Assembly (NCBI GenBank): GCA_028565715.1
Contig: JAOXYC010245233.1
Location: 1 to 10,278 of the forward strand
Source of the DNA: Phoronis pallida
Lineage: Eukaryota > Phoronida > Phoronidae
Reading direction: 5' to 3'
DNA length: 10,278 nucleotides
This document shows positions 1 to 7,179 of the stretch, piece by piece; position 1 is the stretch's first letter, and each line of letters starts with the position of its first letter. The position numbers and the translations under genes were made by a program. The notes beneath the pieces were generated by a model. It ran no database searches. It saw only the letters and a program-made list of their open reading frames with translations, and was not told where the DNA came from.

Positions 1-1139
1 TGCACTCAACATTGCCCAATTAAGTAATAAAATGCGGTTAAACGAGGCTGGGCGAACAATAGCCTTTCAGTCCTACGTAAACACGAGTAGGGGCGAATGT
101 CTCCAGATGAACACCAGGCACTACCTCTAGTTTTGGGAAAAAGTTTGAGGTGATGCATCGAACCTGGGTTATTAATAATGCAAGCTGGGCCCGGGATCGT
201 GCTATGGACAGAAAGATTGATCGATTTCAGCTGCCTGATACGTACAATATTGTGATTCGACAAAAATCGGCGTAAGCTTACATGCGCAGTCTTACATACA
301 GAGTCCGCCATTTCTGAGGAAGCCGTCTGACCAAGAAGGTGAAAATATTGAGTAAACTACCCGACTAGGAAAAAAAGAACATTTATTTCAAAGATGCAAC
401 CAGTCGCAAGAATCTCTTGTATTTTTTTCAATTGGTGGTCAACTAATAGCGGTTATTTATCATACCGTTTGTTGGCCACCTCATCATTCATTAATTAATA
501 TAAATATTGTAATGAGTTGATGATACAAAATAAATTAGTTGACAACAACAACAGCAACACTTAAAAGTATTGTACAGGAATTTGGATTGTGTTATTAAAT
601 GTTCAAATTCACTGGATTTTTTTCGACATGTGATAAGTCACAGATTTTTCAAAACACTTAAAATGGTACTAGTTGTCCTGGTAGGATTAGTAAATTTAAT
701 TAAGCAAAACACTTTTTTCACTTATACAAGTCATTTAAAACAATAGCCTGATGAGCTCATTAAGTTTAATGCTAAACCGTGCACATGTAACGAAGGATAT
801 TCCTTTCCCCTCATTAGCGAAACGCGCAACTGAATTAGTACGTGTTCAACACAGTTATTATTGCTTTGTGTTAAACTCCTCAAGCAACTCATTTAAAGTT
901 AGAGTGCAGTATTGGCTCGCATATTTATATTCCATAAGATAATCCATGTCCCAACTTCAAAACGCCTTCATGTATGCCCCCTAATAACAATAATACAAGG
1001 GGGGCGCGGGACCTTTAAACATGGTTACCGTAACTTATCTAACCCACCAAAGTCTTGTCTAAAGTCCAAAAGCTACAATGAGTATGCATAAACCGACTTT
1101 CGTATTATAGTTTGGCAACAGATTTTCGTCAATGCATCG
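1..1139. other. Gene-free stretch
   Basis: No coding region is supported in this stretch. Open frames of up to about 100 codons occur on either strand, but none shows a recognisable domain, flanking splice signals or a protein-like composition. The only structure I see is a pair of adjacent imperfect hairpins at 434-525, listed separately, and a G-rich run at 999-1010 that resembles the G-rich end of the foldback element to its right. Nothing else stands out. Confidence 0.6.
434..525. repeat. Two adjacent imperfect hairpins
   Basis: The first hairpin pairs GGTGGTCAAC (434-443) with GTTGGCCACC (471-480), 9 of 10 positions, with a smaller CGGT/ACCG pair inside the loop. It is followed at once by TCATCATTCATTA, which pairs imperfectly with TAATGAGTTGATGA around 512-525. 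The loops are very AT-rich. The pair may be the relic of a small inverted-repeat element or chance structure in AT-rich DNA. No target-site duplication is visible. Confidence 0.3.
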
Positions 1140-1148
1140 TTGGTTAAA

Positions 1149-1444
1149 CGGGTGCAGCATGATGGTCTTACGCCATCATGGTCCTACGACACTATGGATC
1201 TACGACATGATGGTCCTACGACATCATAGTCCTACGATTCCAATAAAACGACATGATGGCCCTACGATTGCGATAAAACGACATCATAGCCCTTCGATTG
1301 TTAGGACAATCGTAGGACTATCATGTCGTTTAATCGCAATCGTAGGACCAACATGTCGTAGAACCATGGTGTCGTTTTATCTTGATCGTAGGACAATGAT
1401 GTCGTAGGACCATAGTGTCGTAGGACCATCGCGTGCCCCCCGTT
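1149..1444. mobile_element. Foldback-like element with tandem subrepeats in both arms
   Basis: The element is an imperfect palindrome centred near 1310. The left arm carries about seven copies of a roughly 16-base unit close to CGACATGATGGTCCTA. Two copies are separated by a CGATT(G/C)CGATAAAA-type spacer. The right arm carries about seven copies of the complementary unit TAGGACCATCATGTCG, with the matching spacer inverted. The termini also match: CGGGTGC on the left, GCCCCCCG on the right. The 9-base word TTGGTTAAA lies immediately outside both ends (1140-1148 and 1445-1453) and looks like a target-site duplication. Long inverted repeats built of short tandem units with a 9-base duplication are the known layout of Foldback (FB) elements, and Mutator-like elements also duplicate about 9 bases. 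There is no transposase. The open frame on the plus strand through this region is translated repeat and not a gene. Confidence 0.7.
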
Positions 1445-1453
1445 TTGGTTAAA

Positions 1454-2042
1454 AACGTAACCAGACTGGTTTCATCAACAAATAACACGACACAACACAC
1501 TCTAGTCCCGTCAGAGGTTCAGAGACCTCGGAGAACACCAACGGTTTGAAGACACAGAGATCTACCATTATTTTAGAAGTATTTGACAATGGCTGCGATC
1601 CTTGTGTGAACGAACCACTACAGTATCTATACCATTGTTTCAGAAATAGACCACTGCATTCTCATCCGTGCCTTGCTTTTGACACCTGTTCGAATCACAA
1701 AGACCAATCGAGAAGAGATGCGCAAACAATCCAGAGACGCCATGAAGACAAGTATATTTATCATATATTTCCGTCGTTCCGGACTGTTGGTAAGGAGGTG
1801 TAATACACGTGGGTGCTTACGGCAATAAAAATAAACGGCGACTTATGGCCCATACAGTTTTTTTAAAAACCGTTAAAACGGTTTTTCTTATACAGAAATG
1901 TTAACGGCAAAACTTTTAAATTGAAATTGCATTTGAAACTTATTTATTTCATTCAAAGAAATAAAGTGTTCAACGCCACTATTTGGACATCAAATCAAAT
2001 GCAATGGGCAATGCGGATCTACAGAATCGCATTGTTCATCGT
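1454..2042. other. Gene-free stretch between two inverted-repeat elements
   Basis: No gene is supported. A plus-strand open frame at 1546-1803 starts on TTG and encodes about 85 residues with no recognisable domain. Its end overlaps a donor-like GTAAGG, but no partner exon is visible, so I do not call it. The stretch contains one short perfect hairpin at 1865-1886, listed separately. It also has a tRNA B-box-like word, TGTTCGAATCA (about 1687-1697), without an A box. Confidence 0.5.
1865..1886. repeat. 22-bp near-perfect palindrome
   Basis: AAAAACCGTT and AACGGTTTTT pair perfectly around a two-base AA centre. The word is isolated, with no visible gene for which it could end transcription, and the T run on the other side is too short to name a function. 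It could be a fragment of an inverted-repeat element. Confidence 0.45.
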
Positions 2043-2753
2043 TAAGGATAAGAATGAGTACTTGCAATGACCTTCATTCTTTAAATTAGCAATTTACAAA
2101 AAAATAGGCATTTTCAACCCATACAAGTATATATTTTCCAAAAGCAGACATATTTGGGGATCTGATAAAATATTTTTTATCTCAGTAATAGTCATTCTCC
2201 GTTTTATGGCAAATGTGTATTTTTGTAAAAAGAATTTTCGATAGGGAAAAAACCTGTAAACATATTTTTATATTTTTTTTCTCATGTGAAAATATACCAC
2301 ATGGACACAAAAATGCTGATAGGAAATTTCAAATAAATGGCTAGTTTCGTTTATGTTCTTTCAAAGCACAAAAAAGTAGTCCGCCCGCCATTTTTATCAA
2401 ATTGATTACTTTTTTGTGCTTTGAAAGAACATACTAACGAAACAAGCCATTTATTTGAAATTTTTGTTTCCATGTGGTATATTTTCACATGAGAAAAAAA
2501 TTATACTAAAAATATGTTTACAGGTTTTTTGCCTATCGATGTACCTTTCGAAAAACGGATTTTTTTACAAAAAAACACATTTGTCATAAAACGGAGTATG
2601 ACTATAATTATGTGTTAAAAAACGTAAGTGTTGGTATTTCATCAGATGCCCAAATATGTCTGCTTTTGGAAAATATATAGTTTTATGGGTTGCAAATGCC
2701 TAGTTTTTTTTTCAAGAATGAAGGTCATTGCAAGTACTCATTCTTATCCTTAA
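2043..2753. mobile_element. 711-bp hairpin MITE bounded by TTAA
   Basis: Nearly the whole element is one long inverted repeat. The left arm runs from 2043 to about 2380 and the right arm from about 2404 to 2753, around a loop of some 23 bases. The outermost 30 or more bases pair without error, for example AAGGATAAGAATGAGTACTT on the left against its complement on the right. The innermost arm sequence around the word GTTCTTTCAAAGCACAAAAA also pairs closely. Symmetry stops exactly at TTAA on each side, as expected for a TTAA target-site duplication, the hallmark of piggyBac-type transposition. The bases next to TTAA (GGATAAG) are not the CCC/CCT type usual for piggyBac ends, so the superfamily is only a suggestion. 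There is no coding capacity. Confidence 0.75.
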
Positions 2754-3455
2754 GCTCTGAGTTCCGAACAATCTGGGTTTGCGGAACTTATAGCATTGTC
2801 AGGGATTCAGTAGCATTGAATTTGTGAGTGCAATGATACGCATACTGTTATTGCATACTTACGCAATAATTGTTACAACTCATACCTTTCGATTTTGTGA
2901 AAGAAATTAATTGGCCTGCTCAGATCATGAACTTAATTACTAGCATAATCATCTTATGCAAACATCTCATATACGTTTCGAAAGGAACACTCAAACAATA
3001 GTTAAATAAACATACAATAACAAATGAATTAGGATAAACATGTTATTTTAAACAGCCTCGGGAACTTACAGAAGGGGATTGGGTCGATCAGACCATTATG
3101 TAGATTAATGTAACAAAACTTCGATTTTCAATGTCTTGAATGTGCGCTGTTATGTACAGAAGCGGCAATTTCACTCGCTACAGGTGCCTTGAATAAATTA
3201 CAATTGTTCAATAACATCGAAAAGCAATGTCAAGTAGACATATTTCTTCGGTAAATAATTATATATTTGCACACACCTATACCCATGGACCAATGCAAAG
3301 TACCAACATATTTAACGTTGTTAATAAAGTTCAAGGAACAGGGAAATACAAAAATGGAAAAAAATGATTGATGAATAGTGCTAATATTTGAAAATTGGCA
3401 CCAAAGAAAAAAGACGTAATCAGATACCAGAACTAACTTGACAAACCTTACCATG
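2754..3455. other. Gene-free AT-rich stretch
   Basis: No gene, RNA or transposable element boundary is visible. A short inverted repeat AGTTCCG/CGGAACT occurs at 2760-2766 and 2782-2788, directly beside the TTAA-bounded hairpin. The minus-strand open frame that runs into the next element from here has no recognisable domain and crosses that element's terminus. Confidence 0.5.
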
Positions 3456-4094
3456 TATCGGGTGGGCCAAAAAAACGTTCCCACATTTAACGCCTCATAT
3501 CTCCTAAACTGAACATCGTTCTGAAACGATGAAAATTCATCCTGATTTACATCATCATATTGGTAGTTTAGTGGCAAAAATTTCAATGCAATACATTAAC
3601 GACAGGGCAGCAAAATCAAAATGACAAGTCAAAATTTCCCGTTCCGCGGTAGTTGCCTTTATTTACGTCAAGTAATGGCGTTCGATTGGAGAAGCGAGGA
3701 AAGTTCATTCTGACAATGAAGGCACATTGATTTTAATGTACCTGTAAACGCCGTTCAATGATTTTTTATGAAATTTGTAGCACAAACACAAAATGTGTAC
3801 ATGCAATGCATCCTAAATTTTTACTGCATTTTAATGAAAAGTTCAGGAGATTCAAGCGAACAAATTTCAAGCGAAAAAATCTTAGACGCAAACAAAATAA
3901 CTCCGGAACGTTAAATTTCGACTAGCAATTTTGTTTTTCTTGTCGTGTCAACAAATATTAACAAGTTGTTTTGTAATTTTGGCTACATATTAGTAATATA
4001 AGTGTGCTTATCAAGATAAACTCAGCATTTTGGAAAGTTCGGATTAGAAGATAAGTCACTTGAAGTTGGGAACGTTTTTTTGGCCCACCCGATA
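3456..4094. mobile_element. 639-bp element with perfect 28-bp ends, TA flanked
   Basis: Positions 3456-3483 and 4067-4094 are perfect reverse complements over 28 bases, starting TATCGGGTGGGCCAAAAAAA. A weaker match continues inward for about 30 more bases (CATATCTCCTAAACTGAAC against CTTATCTTCTAATCCGAAC). Each end begins or finishes with TA, the dinucleotide duplicated by Tc1/mariner-type transposases, so a mariner-related non-autonomous element is the best reading. The interior has no long open frame. An ATG at 3675 opens only a 12-residue frame (MAFDWRSEESSF). It could be the decayed start of a transposase gene, but this is too short to claim. Confidence 0.75.
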
Positions 4095-4193
4095 TATGAA
4101 TATACTGGATTTGCAAGTCACTTGACATATATCTCTTTGATTAAACACCAAAAAATGGGTTATCGTCTCCCGTTTTTAATCATTCTTTTTCTA

Positions 4194-4463
4194 AAGCCTC
4201 CGGCACAACTAGCGCGAATGTTGCGCAACATTCGCCCTATGTGTGCGGGGAACCATCGCGATTGCAGCTCGCCTTTTCATCAGTGTGCATGCAAAGTGAC
4301 GCGTTTTTCATTGCTATAGCGCCTCTATTGAGTCTACATGTACATAAAATTTGTAGCTTTTAGCGTTGCAACATTCGCGCTAGATGTGCGGGCTACAAAC
4401 TCTGCGTGAATGTTGCCTTAGCGTGAATGTTGCGCAACATTCGCGCTCGGTGTGCGGGGGCTT
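4194..4463. mobile_element. Palindrome-rich element with ~42-bp inverted ends
   Basis: The left end (4194-4235) and right end (4422-4463) are inverted copies, sharing AAGCC, a CCG/CACA block and GCGCGAATGTTGCGCAACATTC. The word GCGAATGTTGCGCAACATTCGC is itself a perfect 22-bp palindrome at 4214-4235, and a near copy lies at 4421-4446. A further inverted unit (about 4364-4392, GTTGCAACATTCGCGCTAGA then TGTGCGGG) makes three copies of an ACATTCGCSCT...TGTGCGGG block in all. The right side therefore carries nested or repeated ends. Target-site duplication is unclear. There is no coding sequence. GC content is clearly higher than in the flanks, which supports an inserted origin. Confidence 0.65.
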
Positions 4464-4855
4464 AACATACCATTAATACAATAAAAAAAAAATACAATAT
4501 CCTCCTGCGCTTTTTACAGGTCGACAACACTTATAACTTGAATGCAGTCATTGAATTCTGTAATAATTGTCGAGACAAATAATTGAAAAATTGTCAAAAT
4601 AAACCTTCTGTTGACATTACTAAGCCCCAAAGATGCATAAGCCTTATTTTTGACCATAATTTCTGGCTAATCAAATTTTAATTTATTAATGCGTTCTTCA
4701 ATGACCTTTCGAACCTAAAATAACTATGGATCATGCGCCGTAATAAGTAATTTTAATCTGGTATTAGTGCTTTTTGCCATTTAAATTTTTATGTACAATA
4801 GGCACGATTTTCACTGCAATTTGTTTTTTTGACTTTTATGGTCATGAAAAAGGCT
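4464..4855. other. Gene-free spacer between two elements
   Basis: About 390 bases of AT-rich DNA, with an A run at 4482-4492. I see no gene, repeat end or RNA signal. Confidence 0.5.
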
Positions 4856-5143
4856 TACCGTATAGACCCGCAATTGAGCGCAGGTGCTATGTGAATACGC
4901 GCCTATTCGCGGAACGTATAGGCCCATGCGCATATTTTGCGGGAAATTTGAGAAGAGCGTCAGTGTTGAAATTAATATGTCAAAAGTGCGCCTATATCCG
5001 GAGCGCCCGGTTAACGTGGGCCTAATCGCGGAACCTTTAAGCCCATGCGCCTATTTTGCGGTAATTTAAGCTGACAATTTTTGAGAGAAAAATGCATTAT
5101 TTCGCATATAGGCGCATGCGCTCAATTGCGGGGCTATACGGTA
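4856..5143. mobile_element. 288-bp MITE with 27-bp ends and internal direct repeats
   Basis: The ends 4856-4882 and 5117-5143 are reverse complements at 26 of 27 positions, starting TACCGTATAG and containing CCCGCAATTGAGCGCA. Both ends abut TA, which fits a TA target. Inside are two direct copies of a block of about 50 bases (about 4900-4950 and 5018-5068), sharing GCCTAWTCGCGGAAC, CCCATGCGC and TATTTTGCGG. A shorter third version, GTGCGCCTATATCCGG, lies near 4987. Two overlapping plus-strand open frames cross the element, but they simply translate these repeats. There is no transposase. Confidence 0.7.
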
Positions 5144-6130
5144 TATGCATCTTAAAAAACGCCAATTCCTTTACAATTTTCGGAAAAAAACGCGAATACA
5201 GAACCCAGGCTTCAACACCTGAAGTGTCAGTCTTTTAAGAATTTGAATGGTACAAGGTGAACGGATATGCCCGACACATGCTTACGTCATGCTTTATACC
5301 GAAGTAAACTTGTTTTTAAATATGACTACAAATTTTGACTTTAATAAAGTTCGAAAAACTCTTTTACTGTAAATGGAATCAACAAATTACTGAAGTCTTC
5401 TTTGAAAATGGGCTGAACGTAATGTCATTTTGCATACAAGATTACATAGTTTATGAAAGTTTAATATATTTAGAACCTACGGGTACTACCCTCAAATAAA
5501 TCAATTCGGTATTAATTTGACATAATTTTTCTGAATAAAAAATTAAACAAAAATTTACAAAAAAAATGTTTTACGAAAGTCTTCATTTTTGAAGCAGTGT
5601 GGCTCGGCAATGGAGAGTGAGTTAAATCTAAATCCTGAGACCAATTTCCCTTCCACTAACGGCTAAAGTGTGCATTAAATTTTCACGAACATTGGTCACT
5701 AATAAGTAGGCCTAATTATGAGAAATCTATATTAAAGTGACCCTAATAACGGCCTTAACCGCAAGGCTTCCACTGACATGTACATAATGTACGTGAAGGT
5801 AACTTCTGAAATGTTGCAAATAAGAATTCGGTCGTGGTTACTAAAAAATTAAATATTAAGCAATAAGTCCTTTTTCTTACAAAGAAGTTAATTACCAGTC
5901 GTTTTAAGAGTTTAAATTGCATATCCTATTACCTGGAAGAACACATTTTTGTTCAAAAACTTTTGAGTTAAATCATCAGGCTTAAACATTAATCAAAATA
6001 ACACAAAGTGGTCTTAAATAAATTTATTTCAATTATAACATCAGTCAATAAGGAATAAACTATTAATCTCGCAACACATAATGACAAAATATTCCCAAGT
6101 GAGTCAGGAATGAGTTAGCAAGCTTTATAG
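5144..6130. other. Gene-free AT-rich stretch
   Basis: No gene is supported. Open frames here are short and on neither strand show a domain. Small palindromes occur (GGGTACTACCC near 5479, AAATAAATTTATTT near 6016), but they are of the size expected by chance. Nothing marks a promoter or RNA gene. Confidence 0.5.
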
Positions 6131-6225
6131 AAAGAATACAAATAAATGTATGCTTTTACTGGCAGAAAATGATAAATTTTGAAGACAGAAAAATTCAGAA
6201 CCCGGTGGAGTTCTGAATTTTCCTG
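6131..6225 (-). repeat. Headless copy of a dispersed tRNA-linked repeat
   Basis: 6131-6196 matches 8654-8720 over about 66 bases, with one mismatch in the first 32 positions and a handful of mismatches plus one indel after that. On the minus strand the copy starts GTTCTGAATTTTTCTGTCTT (6201-6182). The same word, 19 of 20, follows directly on the tRNA-like sequence at 8873-8892. This suggests the body of a SINE that here lacks its tRNA head. A second copy of the same start (GTTCTGAATTTTCCTG, 6210-6225) lies on the plus strand. The two copies therefore face head to head and make a perfect 12-bp stem (6190-6201 with 6210-6221) around an 8-base loop. Confidence 0.55.
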
Positions 6226-6780
6226 AAAAGAAAGTTAGAGTAAGACAGACTCGTATCCCCTTAGGGTGAGCGCTCCAAACTGTACCAGGTGTGAACAGCA
6301 AATCTCTTGGTATTTGTGTAACCTAGGAAGGAAATATTTTTCAAATTAAACCCTGAATGCTACAAACAACCAAATGAAACAAACTCTTTCAAACTTTAAC
6401 AATGAGTAATGAAGCACACTACCTTACCATACTTCATTAAATGATTCTTATGATCACGATAAACTTAATCAAATGTTAATGACTAATAAAATAAATCAAT
6501 TAACACTATAAAAGTCAAAGGTAAATTTTCCTTCTTAACTAGTGCTTCAATAATTTAAGAACAAAAATGTCTTCTTAGTAAGATTAATTTTTAACTAAAG
6601 TGAACAGCTTGTCGCCTGAGTGTGACTGAGAGTTAAACAATATGCAACCTCTATTTATCTATGGGTTATTGATTGTCAAACTTATGAACAAAAACTTGAA
6701 ATTGATGAACCAAATATCTTAATAGAAAAGAAAAAGCAAAGACTGTATATCCCCATTCACAACACAATGAATGCATTGTT
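6226..6780. other. Gene-free stretch downstream of the NHL gene
   Basis: AT-rich DNA between the headless repeat and the duplicated exon remnants. I see no second gene. Words such as CGTATCCCC and GTAACCTAGGA recur at 8.2-8.5 kb in a different order, so parts may belong to an old repeat, but I cannot draw its limits. Confidence 0.45.
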
Positions 6781-6804
6781 TAAATATCTTATAAATCTGT
6801 TCAA

Positions 6805-6855
6805 GACGGAATGCTGTAGAAAGTTTGAAACCAGAAATTTGAGTTCCATGTGAAC
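6805..6855 (-). pseudogene. Older decayed copy of the NHL terminal exon
   Basis: Plus strand 6805-6831 matches the true last exon at 7054-7080 in 22 of 27 bases. The match resumes at GTTCCATGTGAA (6843-6854) against GTTCCAAGTGAA (7093-7104), with almost the same spacing. On the minus strand one frame still reads FLVSNFLQHSV, close to LLLVSNFLQHCV in the real exon, then diverges. This is a third, more degraded tandem copy. No good splice acceptor is apparent just upstream, so use as an alternative last exon is possible but unlikely. Confidence 0.5.
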
Positions 6856-6894
6856 GGCATATTTCTTGAATGATCTGTTCAAATGTTTAAGGGA

Positions 6895-6900
6895 TTTATT
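6895..6900 (-). terminator. Candidate poly(A) signal AATAAA of the NHL gene
   Basis: On the minus strand AATAAA lies about 130 bases after the stop codon at 7029-7027, a reasonable position for the 3' end of the transcript. It falls at the downstream edge of the nearer exon remnant, so the 3' UTR would run through duplicated coding sequence. This rests on position and the hexamer alone. Confidence 0.35.
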
Positions 6901-6906
6901 CAGAGA

Positions 6907-6985
6907 CTGAAGATCTTGACACAGTGATGTTGGAAGTTGGACACTAGCAGAAGACCGTTTCATGGTATTAAGTGAATGTGTTAGT
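6907..6985 (-). pseudogene. Recent decayed copy of the NHL terminal exon
   Basis: Positions 6907-6959 match 7043-7095 of the functional last exon in 49 of 53 bases, with a looser match to about 6985. Read on the minus strand it still encodes NGLLLVSNFQHHCVKIFSL followed by TGA. The real exon reads NGLLLVSNFLQHCVKIFRLVCE and then TAG. An in-frame TGA sits directly before this segment, after a small insertion relative to the real exon, and no splice acceptor is seen. It therefore cannot extend the propeller as it stands. It lies within about 50 bases of the real stop and is probably transcribed as part of the 3' UTR. Confidence 0.7.
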
Positions 6986-7026
6986 TCCATGATTCATCTT
7001 GAATGTTGCGTATTACTATCTCATCT

Positions 7027-7179
7027 CTATTCACAGACAAGTCTGAAGATCTTGACGCAGTGCTGTAGGAAGTTGGACACTAGTAGAAGACCGTTCCAAG
7101 TGAAATGAATATCTGATGGTCGGAGATTCCCCTTGTCACATGCTATGGACGTAACATAAACCCCATCCTTATTAAATAC
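7027..7179 (-). CDS. NHL gene, terminal coding exon
   Basis: The acceptor TTTGTTTTCAG ends at 7180 and the exon starts GTATTTAAT, phase 0. It encodes 50 residues beginning VFNKDGVYVT, finishing the fourth blade strand after RIQ. It then makes the closing blade, with GNLRPSDIHF, NGLLLVSNFLQH and CVKIFRLVCE, before TAG at 7029-7027. Ending in a [CV]-K-[IV]-[FY] strand is typical of the last blade of TRIM-NHL propellers, which supports a true C-terminus. Two decayed tandem copies of this exon lie downstream. Confidence 0.85.
   Translation of the reverse strand, partial: VFNKDGVYVTSIACDKGNLRPSDIHFTWNGLLLVSNFLQHCVKIFRLVCE

Noticed and set aside
148-162. Minus-strand B-box-like word GGTTCGATGCA
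   Set aside because: No convincing A box at the right distance and no cloverleaf.
6-311. Minus-strand open frame of 101 codons
   Set aside because: No domain, signal or family resemblance, and no splice signals or codon pattern that would mark it as an exon. Best treated as chance.
751-942. Plus-strand open frame of 63 codons
   Set aside because: Short, serine- and aromatic-rich, with no recognisable domain and no gene context.
1132-1407. Plus-strand open frame rich in H, P and T repeats
   Set aside because: It is the translation of the foldback element's tandem units. The repetition belongs to the DNA and not to a protein.
1155-1434. Regularly spaced short repeats resembling a CRISPR array
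   Set aside because: Units are adjacent or separated by repeated spacers, they switch orientation in the middle, and the setting is eukaryotic.
1687-1697. tRNA B-box-like word TGTTCGAATCA
   Set aside because: No A box upstream and no cloverleaf can be drawn.
1546-1803. Plus-strand open frame of 85 codons
   Set aside because: It starts on TTG, has no recognised domain, and no partner exon matches the donor-like site near its end.
3230-3586. Minus-strand open frame of 118 codons
   Set aside because: It crosses the left terminus of the TA-flanked element and shows no transposase or other domain.
4080-4319. Plus-strand open frame of 79 codons
   Set aside because: It begins in the terminal repeat of one element and ends inside the next, and its composition follows those repeats.
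4774-5069. Two overlapping plus-strand open frames
   Set aside because: They translate the MITE's internal direct repeats in two frames (similar words such as GPCAYFAGN and SPCAYFAV recur), which is DNA repetition rather than protein evidence.
6757-6990. Minus-strand open frame of 77 codons as a gene
   Set aside because: It crosses the two exon remnants, reading the nearer one out of frame. Only the short FLVSNFLQH part has homology, so it is described as decayed exon copies.
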